Assembly (NCBI GenBank): GCA_937873445.1
Contig: CALMWF010000047.1
Location: 62,542 to 126,541 of the forward strand
Source: an uncultured Alphaproteobacteria bacterium
Lineage (GTDB): Bacteria; Pseudomonadota; Alphaproteobacteria; Rhizobiales; Aestuariivirgaceae
Direction of reading: 5' to 3'
Length of the DNA stretch: 64,000 nucleotides
Position 1 is the first letter of the stretch. Each line of letters begins with the position of its first letter. Both the position numbers and the translations under genes were made by a program. Positions 26,493 to 34,606 of the stretch are shown here, one piece after another. The notes under the pieces are model-generated. The model saw only the letters and a program-made list of their open reading frames with translations. It had not been told where the DNA came from and searched no databases.

Positions 26493-27491
26493 ATGTCCGC
26501 AGACCGTCTGACCAGCCAAGCCCTTCTTGCCCGCATGGAACAGGCGGGTAAGCAATTCGCCCGCGCCCGCCGCCACATCGGCCAGATCATCTTCGGCCAG
26601 GAACAGGTCATTGACGAGGCGCTCATTGCCCTGCTGGCCGGCGGCCATGCCCTGCTGGTGGGTGCACCGGGCCTCGCCAAGACCAGGCTGGTGGCCAGCC
26701 TGGGCAAGGTTCTGGGCCTTGCGGAACAGCGCATCCAGTTCACCCCCGATCTCATGCCCGCCGACATCACCGGCAGCGAAATCCTCGACGAGGACGCCAG
26801 CGGTTCCCGCGCCTTCCGCTTTGTGAAGGGTCCGGTGTTCTGCCAGTTGCTCATGGCCGATGAAATCAACCGCGCCTCGCCGCGCACCCAGTCGGCCCTG
26901 CTGCAGGCCATGCAGGAACATCACGTCACCGTGGCCGGCCAGCGCCATGACCTGCCCCGGCCCTTCCATGTGCTGGCCACCCAGAACCCCATTGAGCAGG
27001 AGGGCACCTATCCCCTGCCCGAGGCCCAGCTTGACCGTTTCCTTCTCGAAATTCAGGTGCCCTATCCGTCACGCGAGGCCGAGCGCCGCCTGATGATCGA
27101 AACCACCGGCGCTGCCGAGGGCGAGGCCGAAGCCGCCCTCACCGCCACCGAACTGGAGACCGCCCAGGCGCTGGTCCGCCAGATGCCGGTGGGTGAACAG
27201 GTGGTGGAGGCCATTCTGCGCGTGGTGCGCAGCGCCCGCCCCGGCCCGGAGGCCACAGCGGAGGTTTCCCGTCTGGTTGCCTGGGGTCCGTCGCCGCGCG
27301 CCGCCCAGGCCCTCATGCTGGGGGCGCGCGCCCGCGCCCTGCTGCAGGGCCGTCTGTCGCCCTCGCTTGATGATGTGGCCGCCCTGCTTGACCCGGTGTT
27401 GCGCCACCGCATGGCGCTCACCTTCGCTGCCCGCGCCGATGGCAAGACCGTGGCCGATGTCATTTCCGGTCTGAAGGCAGGCCTCGCCTGA
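26493..27491 (+). CDS. MoxR-family AAA+ ATPase
   Basis: 332 residues. Walker A GAPGLAKTRLV, Walker B LLMADEINRASPRTQSALLQAMQE, sensor FHVLATQNPIEQEGTYPLPEAQLDRFLL, all typical MoxR. ATG at 26493 chosen over a TTG at 26484. MoxR ATPases act as chaperones for vWA-domain partners; here DUF58 and DUF4159 genes follow at 4 and -4 bases. Divergent from DUF1285. Confidence 0.93.
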   Translation: MSADRLTSQALLARMEQAGKQFARARRHIGQIIFGQEQVIDEALIALLAGGHALLVGAPGLAKTRLVASLGKVLGLAEQRIQFTPDLMPADITGSEILDEDASGSRAFRFVKGPVFCQLLMADEINRASPRTQSALLQAMQEHHVTVAGQRHDLPRPFHVLATQNPIEQEGTYPLPEAQLDRFLLEIQVPYPSREAERRLMIETTGAAEGEAEAALTATELETAQALVRQMPVGEQVVEAILRVVRSARPGPEATAEVSRLVAWGPSPRAAQALMLGARARALLQGRLSPSLDDVAALLDPVLRHRMALTFAARADGKTVADVISGLKAGLA

Positions 27492-27495
27492 TCCC

Positions 27496-28392
27496 ATGCG
27501 TGACACCGCCGCCAGCCTGAAACAGGCCCGCGCCGCCGAACAGGCGGCCGGTGATCTGCCTGCCCTGCTGGTGGCTGCGGAGCGTCTGGCCCAGGCCATC
27601 ATGCTGGGCCAGCATGGCCGCCGCCGGGCCGGGCCCGGTGATGCCTTCTGGCAGTTCCGCCCCTATGGCTTTGGCGATTCCACCCAGCGCATTGACTGGC
27701 GGCGCAGCGCCAAGGCCTCGCGCCTGTTCATCCGCGAGAATGAATGGGAAGCCGCCAACACACTGTGGCTCTGGGTCTCGGCCTCGCCGCGCATGGATTA
27801 TGCCTCGCCTCTGGCCCGCGAGACAAAGCGCAGCCGCGCCCTGCTGCTGGCGCTGGCCATGGGCTTTCTGGCGCTGGAGGGCCATGAACGCGTCGGCCTG
27901 CTGGCGGGGGAACCGCCGGTGCTTGCCCGTGCCGGCCTGCCGCGCCTTGCCGCCGAACTGCTGGCCGCAACGCCAGAGCCCCTGCCGCCCCGGGCCAGGC
28001 TGTCGCGCGCTTCCGCCCTTGTCATCGCCGCGGATTTTCTCGACCCCCTCACCGCCATCGAGGCCGCACTGACGCCGCTCGCCGCGCAAGGCGTGAAGGG
28101 CCATCTCGTGCAGGTGACCGACCCCGCCGAGGAAACCCTGCCCTTTTCCGGCCGCACCGAATTTCTCGGACTGGATACGCCACAGCGCCTGCTGGCCGGC
28201 CGGGCCGAGGCGCTGCGCGCCGCCTATGTGGAGAAATTCGCCGCCCAGCGCGACGGCGTGCAAACCATCGCCCGCCGCCTTGGCTTCACCTTCACCGTGC
28301 ACCACACCGACCGCGCCCCCGCCGCCACCCTGCTTGCCCTTCATGCCCTCATCGGCCAGCGCCTGCCGCCGCAGGCCGGGGGGGTGGCATGA
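27496..28392 (+). CDS. DUF58 domain-containing protein
   Basis: 298 residues with the DUF58 core GPGDAFWQFRPYGFGDSTQRIDWRRSAK and RLFIRENEWEAANTLWLWVSAS. The domain is vWA-related and is almost always encoded next to MoxR. Likely cytoplasmic side partner of the ATPase. Start 5 bases after moxR; its stop overlaps the next gene by ATGA (28389-28392). Confidence 0.9.
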   Translation: MRDTAASLKQARAAEQAAGDLPALLVAAERLAQAIMLGQHGRRRAGPGDAFWQFRPYGFGDSTQRIDWRRSAKASRLFIRENEWEAANTLWLWVSASPRMDYASPLARETKRSRALLLALAMGFLALEGHERVGLLAGEPPVLARAGLPRLAAELLAATPEPLPPRARLSRASALVIAADFLDPLTAIEAALTPLAAQGVKGHLVQVTDPAEETLPFSGRTEFLGLDTPQRLLAGRAEALRAAYVEKFAAQRDGVQTIARRLGFTFTVHHTDRAPAATLLALHALIGQRLPPQAGGVA

Positions 28393-31130
28393 ACGTCCTC
28401 AGCTTTGTCAATCCGCTGGCCCTCACCGCCCTTCTGGCCCTGCCGGTGCTGTGGTGGCTGCTGCGCTTCACCCCGCCCAAGCCGCAGACCGTGCGCTTTC
28501 CGCCGCTTCGCCTTCTGCTGGAACTGGTGAACCGTGAGGAAACGCCCGACAAGACGCCCTGGTGGCTGCTGCTGTTGCGCATGGCGCTGGCCGCCGCCGT
28601 CATCATTGCCGTGGCCGGGCCGGTGCTGGCGCCGCGCCCGTCCAGCACTGCCACCAGCCGCCAGCCGCTGCTCATGGTGGTTGATGACGGCTGGGCTGCC
28701 GCCGCCCAGTGGGACCAGACGGAAGCACGGCTGCTGTCACTCATCCGCGAAGCCGAGGGCGAAGGCCGCACCATAACGCTTGCCACCACCGCGCCTGGCC
28801 CGGCGCAAAATCTCGCCAGCCTGAATGCCGCCGAGGCCGCCGCCCGCGCCCGCACCATCAGGCCCGTGGCCCTGAGCACCGACCGGCTGGCCGCCCTCAC
28901 CCAGATCAAAGCCGCCGTCACCGGCCCGCATGACATCATCTGGCTTTCCGATGGCCGCGACAGTGCCAGTGCCCGGCCCTTTGCCGAAGGGCTGCTGGCG
29001 CTCGCCCCCGGCACCACCCTGTCTGTTGCCGTGCCGGAGCATGCGCCACTGGCCCTGGCGCCACCGAAGCTCAGCGATGCCGGGGTGGCTTTCACCGTGC
29101 TGCGTGATACCGCCGCGGGACCGGCCAGTGCCAGCGTCATCGCCACCTCGGCCAAGGGCCTGCCGCTGGGCGAGGCAACCGCGCTGTTTGCACCGGGGGC
29201 GGCCAGCGCCACCACCCGCCTCGACCTGCCGCTGGAACTGCGCAACACCCTGCGCACCGCCACGATCGCCGGTGAGCGTCATGCCGGGGCGCGCCAGCTG
29301 TTTGATGACCGCTCGCAGCGGCGCAGCGTGGCGCTGCTGTCCTCGGCCACCCAGGAACAGTCCCAGCCGCTGCTGTCACCCCTGCATTATGTTTCCGCCG
29401 CCCTTGAACCCTTTGCCACGCTGGAGCGCCCCGCCGCCGCCGACGATGTGGTGGCGCGCCTCGACGGCGGCCTGTCCATGCTGGTGCTGGCCGATGTGGG
29501 CGTGCTGCCGGAAGGCGTGCAGGCTGCTGTGGGCCAGTGGGTTGAGCGCGGCGGCCTGCTGCTGCGCTTTGCCGGGCCGCGCCTGGCCGCCGCCAGCGAT
29601 GCGCTGGTGCCGGTGCTGCTGCGTCAGGGCGGCCGCGCCTTCGGCTCCAGCCTCAGCTGGGAACAGCCGCAGGGCCTGCAGCCCTTCCCCGCCGCCAGCC
29701 CCTTTGCCGGTCTTGTGCCCGACCCCGAGGTCACCGTGCGCCAGCAGGTTCTGGCCGAGCCGGTGAGCGATCTGGCCGCCCACAGCTGGGCCAATCTCGC
29801 CGACGGCACGCCGCTCATCACGGCCTCACCGCGCGGCAAGGGTGTCATTGTGCTGGTCCACACCACGCCCAATGCCGACTGGTCCAACCTGCCGCTCTCC
29901 GGCCTGTTCGTGGACATGATGCAGAAGCTGGTGGAAATGGCCCCGCCCGCAGGCTCCGGCGGCACCACCATGGCCGCCACTGCCGACACGGCCTTTGCCC
30001 CCATGAGCCTGATGGACGGCTTCGGTGATCTGGTGCCGCCCGGCCCCGCCGTGGCCCCCATTGCCGCCGCCGCCTTTGACCGCGCCACCGCCACGGCGCT
30101 GACTCCGCCCGGCCTCTATGCCCGCGGTGCTGAAGACCGCGCCATCAATCTTGCGCTGGCCCCCGCCGATCTCACCGCCATCGGCAGCCTTCCGGCAGGC
30201 GTGCAGCGCCTGAGCAATGATCCCGCCCCGCGCCTGGCTCTGGCGCCGGCCCTGTTCACCGCCGCGCTGCTGCTGTTCCTGCTCGACATGCTGGCGAGCC
30301 TGTGGCTCGGCGGCGCCTTCCACCGTGGCCGCACCGCCGCATTGGCACTGGCGCTGCTGCTGCCGCTGCCGCCCTCTGGCCATGCCCAGACGGCGGATGA
30401 ATTTGCCCTGCAGGCCAGTCTGGAAACCCGGCTCGCCTATGTTGAAACCGGAGATGCCGCCGTGGACGCCGCCAGCAGGGCGGGCCTTACCGGCCTCGGC
30501 TTCATCCTGCGCGACCGCACCTCGGTCAGCCTTGCGGCACCCATGGCGGTCACGCTTGAACGCGACGAAATATCGTTCTTCCCGCTGCTGTACTGGCCCA
30601 TCAGCGCCGAAACCCCAAAGCCTTCAGCCGCCGCACTCGCCCGGCTCACGGCCTATATGAAACAGGGCGGCACGCTGTTCTTTGATCTGGGCGATGACGG
30701 CCTCACCGACCAGCTGGGCGGCCAGACGCAGGCGGGGGCAGCACTGCGCCGCATCACCGCCGAACTCGATCTGCCGCCGCTTGAGCCGGTGCCCGCCAAC
30801 CATGTGCTGACCCGCAGCTTCTATCTGCTCAAGTCCTTTCCGGGCCGCAGTGCCGCAGGCCAGCTCTGGGTGGAACAGCAACCCCAGGACGATGGCGCGC
30901 CCACCACCAGCGACGGCGTGTCGCCGGTTCTCATCGGCAGCAATGACTATGCCGCCGCCTGGGCGCTCGACGATCAGGGCAATGCCCCCTATGCCATGGC
31001 CGCAGGCGGCGAGGAGCAGCGCGAAATGGCCTGGCGCACCGGCGTCAACATCGTCATGTATGCGCTGACCGGCAATTACAAATCCGACCAGGTTCACCTT
31101 GAGACCATCCTGAAAAGGCTGGGCGAATGA
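28389..31130 (+). CDS. BatA-like / DUF4159 membrane protein
   Basis: 913 residues. An N-terminal BatA-type anchor (FVNPLALTALLALPVLWWLLRFTPPKPQTVRFP) and second helix at ~58-80, a long central extracytoplasmic region (no MIDAS motif that I can see), a helix at ~620-640, and a C-terminal DUF4159 domain (FFPLLYWPISAETPKPSAAALARLTAYMKQGGTLFFDL). Together with MoxR and DUF58 this is the usual alphaproteobacterial four-gene set; thought to assemble or process envelope proteins. ATGA overlaps at both ends. Confidence 0.88.
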   Translation: MNVLSFVNPLALTALLALPVLWWLLRFTPPKPQTVRFPPLRLLLELVNREETPDKTPWWLLLLRMALAAAVIIAVAGPVLAPRPSSTATSRQPLLMVVDDGWAAAAQWDQTEARLLSLIREAEGEGRTITLATTAPGPAQNLASLNAAEAAARARTIRPVALSTDRLAALTQIKAAVTGPHDIIWLSDGRDSASARPFAEGLLALAPGTTLSVAVPEHAPLALAPPKLSDAGVAFTVLRDTAAGPASASVIATSAKGLPLGEATALFAPGAASATTRLDLPLELRNTLRTATIAGERHAGARQLFDDRSQRRSVALLSSATQEQSQPLLSPLHYVSAALEPFATLERPAAADDVVARLDGGLSMLVLADVGVLPEGVQAAVGQWVERGGLLLRFAGPRLAAASDALVPVLLRQGGRAFGSSLSWEQPQGLQPFPAASPFAGLVPDPEVTVRQQVLAEPVSDLAAHSWANLADGTPLITASPRGKGVIVLVHTTPNADWSNLPLSGLFVDMMQKLVEMAPPAGSGGTTMAATADTAFAPMSLMDGFGDLVPPGPAVAPIAAAAFDRATATALTPPGLYARGAEDRAINLALAPADLTAIGSLPAGVQRLSNDPAPRLALAPALFTAALLLFLLDMLASLWLGGAFHRGRTAALALALLLPLPPSGHAQTADEFALQASLETRLAYVETGDAAVDAASRAGLTGLGFILRDRTSVSLAAPMAVTLERDEISFFPLLYWPISAETPKPSAAALARLTAYMKQGGTLFFDLGDDGLTDQLGGQTQAGAALRRITAELDLPPLEPVPANHVLTRSFYLLKSFPGRSAAGQLWVEQQPQDDGAPTTSDGVSPVLIGSNDYAAAWALDDQGNAPYAMAAGGEEQREMAWRTGVNIVMYALTGNYKSDQVHLETILKRLGE

Positions 31131-33190
31131 ACGGCTGGAGTGTGCATTTTGCCCCGCTGCTGCCGCCGCCCTTGCTGGCGGGACTGGCCCTCATTGCGGC
31201 CGTGCTGCTCGGCCTCATGATCTGGCACCGGTGGCGCGGTGCGGCGCTGCGCGCCGCAGCACTCGCCCTGCTGCTGGCGGCGCTGTTCAACCCCAGCCTC
31301 CGCCAGGAAGACCGCCAGCCCATTGCCGACATTGCCGTGGCGGTGGTGGACCAGAGCCAGAGCCAGCAAACCGGCAACCGTCCCGCCCGGACGGCTGAGG
31401 CCCTCGCCGCCCTCACCGCCCAGGTGAAGGGGCTGGGCATGGAGCTGCGCACCGTGACCGTGCGCTCGGGGCTTGATGCCCAGGGCGGCACCCGGCTCAT
31501 CGCCGGGCTGGAACGGGCGCTCGCCGACATTCCGCCGGAACGCTTCGCCGGGGCGGTGTTCATCAGCGATGGCGCCGTCCATGATGTGCCCGCCGATGTG
31601 AAGCCGCTGGCGGCGCACGGCCCTCTCCATGCCCTCATCACCGGCAGCAAGGAAGAGACCGACCGCCGCGTGGTGATCGACGAGGCGCCGCGCTTTGCCA
31701 TCACCGGCAAGGAACAGCATCTCCGCTTCCACCTTGATGACGGGGCGGGTCAGCCGTCAGCCCCCGTCGCCGTCACCCTGCGCCGCGACGGCGGCACGCC
31801 GGAAACCATCACCGTCACCCCCGGCCAGAGCGTCGATCACGCCTTCACCCTCGACCATGCCGGTGCCAGCATGATCGAGATCGAGGCCCCGGCGCTGGCC
31901 CAGGAACTGACCACCGCCAACAACCGCGCCATCATTGCCGTGCAGGGGGTGCGCGACCGGCTCAAGGTACTGCTGGTGTCGGGCCAGCCCCATGCCGGTG
32001 AACGGGTCTGGCGCAGCCTGCTCAAATCCGACACGGCGGTGGATCTCATTCATTTCACCATTCTGCGTTCCACCGACGGCATGGACCCCACGCCCTCCTC
32101 CGAACTCGCCCTCATTCCCTTCCCCACCGGCGAATTGTTTGGCGACAAGCTGAAGGAGTTTGACCTCGTCATCTTCGACCGTTACCGCATGCGCGACGTG
32201 CTGCCCGACCTCTATCTCATGAACGTCGCCGACTATGTGAAAAAGGGAGGCGCCCTGCTGGTGGCCTCGGGGCCGGAGGTGGAAACGCCGGAAAGCCTCT
32301 ACAATTCCCCGCTGACCGATGTGCTCGCCACCGCCGCCACCGGTACGGTGACCGAAGACGCCTTCCGCCCTGCCATCACCGGTCAGGGCCGCCGCCATCC
32401 GGTCACCCAGGGCCTGCCGGGCGGCGATGCCGACCCGCCGCGCTGGGGCCGCTGGTATCGCACCGTTGATGTGAAACCGCCCGCCGCCGGCGCTGCCGTG
32501 GTGATGGCGGGCGCAAATGCTGCGCCGCTTCTGGTGCTGTCGCGCCAGGGCGAAGGCCGGGTGGCCGAATTGCTGTCCGATCATGGCTGGCTGTGGAGCC
32601 GGGGGCATGACGGCGGCGGCCCGCAGATGGAGCTGCTGCGCCGGCTGGCCCACTGGCTGATGAAGGAGCCCGATCTGGAAGAGGAAAAACTTTCGGCCCG
32701 CCAGCAGGGCGAGACCCTGACCGTCGAACGCCGCAGCATGGCCGATGCCGCAGGCGATGTGACGGTGACGCTGCCTTCCGGCAAAACCGAGACGGTGAAG
32801 CTTCAGCCCGCGGGGCCCGGCCGCTTCACCGGCACCGTGCCGGTTGCTGAGAGCGGCATGGCGCGCCTGTCGGATGGCACCCTCACCGCCGCCGCCGGTC
32901 TCGGCAATGGCGATGCCCGCGAGGCCATGGATGTGCGCGCCACCGCCACGGTGCTGGCGCCGCTGGTGCAGGCGGCGGGCGGCGGCCTGTTCTGGCTCGA
33001 GGACGGCATGCCGCGCATTCTGGCCCAGGCGAAGAACCGGCCCATGACCGGGCCTAACTGGCTGGCGCTGCGCGCCAATGGCCTGTCGCGCACCCTGGCC
33101 GTCAGGGAACTGCCGCTGTTTTCAACTTTGCTGGCGCTGGCGGCCCTGCTCCTCGCCCTCACCTTCATGTGGCACCGCGAGGGTCGCTAA
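31127..33190 (+). CDS. Large membrane protein with glutamine-amidotransferase-like domain
   Basis: 687 residues. Two N-terminal helices (~15-34 and ~40-57), a vWA-like region near 66-160 (IAVAVVDQSQSQQTGNRPA...GAVFISDGAVHDVP), a GATase-like segment around 270-430 (RLKVLLVSGQPHAGERVWRSLL...YVKKGGALLVASGPE), and a C-terminal helix followed by MWHREGR. The catalytic triad of real amidotransferases is not evident. Last gene of the MoxR operon, followed by the palindromic repeats at 33193. Confidence 0.83.
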   Translation: MNGWSVHFAPLLPPPLLAGLALIAAVLLGLMIWHRWRGAALRAAALALLLAALFNPSLRQEDRQPIADIAVAVVDQSQSQQTGNRPARTAEALAALTAQVKGLGMELRTVTVRSGLDAQGGTRLIAGLERALADIPPERFAGAVFISDGAVHDVPADVKPLAAHGPLHALITGSKEETDRRVVIDEAPRFAITGKEQHLRFHLDDGAGQPSAPVAVTLRRDGGTPETITVTPGQSVDHAFTLDHAGASMIEIEAPALAQELTTANNRAIIAVQGVRDRLKVLLVSGQPHAGERVWRSLLKSDTAVDLIHFTILRSTDGMDPTPSSELALIPFPTGELFGDKLKEFDLVIFDRYRMRDVLPDLYLMNVADYVKKGGALLVASGPEVETPESLYNSPLTDVLATAATGTVTEDAFRPAITGQGRRHPVTQGLPGGDADPPRWGRWYRTVDVKPPAAGAAVVMAGANAAPLLVLSRQGEGRVAELLSDHGWLWSRGHDGGGPQMELLRRLAHWLMKEPDLEEEKLSARQQGETLTVERRSMADAAGDVTVTLPSGKTETVKLQPAGPGRFTGTVPVAESGMARLSDGTLTAAAGLGNGDAREAMDVRATATVLAPLVQAAGGGLFWLEDGMPRILAQAKNRPMTGPNWLALRANGLSRTLAVRELPLFSTLLALAALLLALTFMWHREGR

Positions 33191-33192
33191 CG

Positions 33193-33349
33193 CATCATCC
33201 CGAAAAGTGCGGAACGCGGTTTTCGGACAGGATGATGCGAAATGACTCCATCATCCCGAAAAGTGCGGAACGCGGTTTTCGGACAAGATGATGCGAAATG
33301 ACTCCATCATCCCGAAAAGTGCGGAACACGGTTTTCGGACAGGATGATG
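33193..33349. repeat. Three tandem copies of a 56-bp palindromic intergenic element
   Basis: Units begin at 33193, 33249 and 33305 with an exact 56-base period; units 1 and 2 differ at one base, and unit 3 at one more. Each contains a nested palindrome: CATCATCC...GGATGATG outside and CGAAAA...TTTTCG inside. The linker GCGAAATGACTC carries a GANTC site (33244-33248 and 33300-33304). Located between two convergent genes, so the hairpins may end transcription from both sides. The 'CCCGAAAAG..CGGTTTTCGG' core resembles short repeats that are frequent in rhizobial genomes. Confidence 0.9.
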
Positions 33350-33358
33350 TGGAAAGCC

Positions 33359-33898
33359 TCACCCCCGCCGCAGGCGGGCGATAATGTCATCATGCCGCCA
33401 GGGCGGCAGCATCAGGCCGGAGGCTCCGGCCAGTGCGCCGGGCTTCAGTTCGAGATGGAGAAAGCGCGCCCTGTTGAGCGGCCCCGGCATGAGAATGGCC
33501 TCGTGCGGCAGGGGCGCAAATCCCACCTTGGCGTAATAGGGCGCATCCCCTACCAGCACCACCAGCCCATGGCCCTGCGCCTTGGCCAGGGCCAGACCAT
33601 GGCGCATCAGCATCAGGCCAAGGCCCCGGCCCTGAAGGCCCGGATCCACCGCCAGCGGCCCCAGCAGCAGCGCCTCATGCCCGGCCAGACCGATCTTCAC
33701 CGGCCAGAAACTGATGGTGGCCACCAGCGCAGCGCCGTCCCGCACCACAAAGGACAGGCCCGGCACGGCTGCACTGCCCTCACGTAGCCGATAGCTGCTC
33801 TTGGTCCGGCGGGTCATGCCGAAACACCGGTCAAGCAGGGCATCAATGGCGGGCTGATCAGCCGCCGTGGCAGGCACGGGAGAAAGGGAAGACGTCAT
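33359..33898 (-). CDS. GNAT-family N-acetyltransferase
   Basis: 179 residues. GNAT fold: LLDRCFGMTRRTKSSYRLREG, LLLGPLAVDPGLQGRGLGLMLMRHGLALA (acetyl-CoA pyrophosphate loop Q-G-R-G-L-G) and LVGDAPYYAKVGFAPLP. This YhbS-like subtype modifies unknown small amines or peptides. The start is either 33910 or 33898 (no clear ribosome site; I use the second ATG). Convergent to the MoxR operon across the tandem repeats. Confidence 0.87.
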   Translation of the reverse strand: MTSSLSPVPATAADQPAIDALLDRCFGMTRRTKSSYRLREGSAAVPGLSFVVRDGAALVATISFWPVKIGLAGHEALLLGPLAVDPGLQGRGLGLMLMRHGLALAKAQGHGLVVLVGDAPYYAKVGFAPLPHEAILMPGPLNRARFLHLELKPGALAGASGLMLPPWRHDDIIARLRRG

Positions 33899-34068
33899 CA
33901 CATCACACAAGAAGCTCGGAAGGGCGGTGGTCCGCCAGCATCAGGGTGATGGCCAAACGGACCGGTTACACGGGCAGGAGGAACTGCCGTGCGCGTCGTC
34001 GCGAAACCGTGGTCCGGATGATGGTCATGGAGAGCGCGCATAAACCCTGCGCCCGCGCCGGTCAAGCC

Positions 34069-34557
34069 TCACCAGCGCGCCTCGCCCTTCCGCCCCTCGA
34101 CAATTTCCGCGATGCGCCGCGCCGTGCCGCCGCTGGTGCCCTCCGGCAGGGCGGCTATGGGAAAGAACCGGGCCGCGCGGATTTCCGCCGTTGGCCGCCA
34201 CGCCTCCCGCGCGAAGCTGCGCACCACAAACACCGCCACATGGTCGCCGCGAAAATTCTCGTCATTGAGGAAAACGCCATGCAAGACGGGCTCGCCCTGC
34301 ATCACCACGCCCGCCTCCTCGCGGAGTTCGCGGCGGGCCGCCTCGGCCAGGGTTTCGCCGCGTTCCACCCCGCCGCCCGGCAAAATCCAGCCCGGCGCAT
34401 AGGAATGGCGCACCAGCAGCACTTCCCGGTCGAAGGCCCCCAGCACCGCCACCCGGACCCCCAGCGTCATGCCCCTGACCTGACGGTAATAGGGGTGCAG
34501 CAGAGCAACCGAGGCCGCCCGGAACAGTGCCCGCTTCATTGCCTTTGCCATCGCCAT
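34069..34557 (-). CDS. Nudix hydrolase
   Basis: 162 residues. Nudix box GGGVERGETLAEAARRELREEAG (residues ~66-88) after YAPGWILPGG. Start at 34557 is supported by a GGGAGAGG site. Resembles small Nudix proteins in which the N-terminal helix (RALFRAASVALLHPYYRQVRGMTLGV) is conserved in alphaproteobacteria; substrate unknown. Divergent from the ABC exporter; the two starts are ~50 bases apart so they share a promoter region. Upstream of the GNAT gene (170-base gap). Confidence 0.88.
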   Translation of the reverse strand: MAMAKAMKRALFRAASVALLHPYYRQVRGMTLGVRVAVLGAFDREVLLVRHSYAPGWILPGGGVERGETLAEAARRELREEAGVVMQGEPVLHGVFLNDENFRGDHVAVFVVRSFAREAWRPTAEIRAARFFPIAALPEGTSGGTARRIAEIVEGRKGEARW

Positions 34558-34606
34558 GGCCTCTCCCTTGAGTTCGCGGTTCCAAACCTCTATTCCTCCG
34601 CCCATC

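Noticed and set aside
33193-33349. CRISPR-like array
   Set aside because: Repeat units are contiguous and the linkers are identical, not unique spacers; each unit is palindromic over its whole length.
33899-34068. Small RNA (SRP-like) in the GNAT-Nudix gap
   Set aside because: Some complementary segments (CGGACC/GGTCCG) but no SRP tetraloop or conserved core; not supportable.
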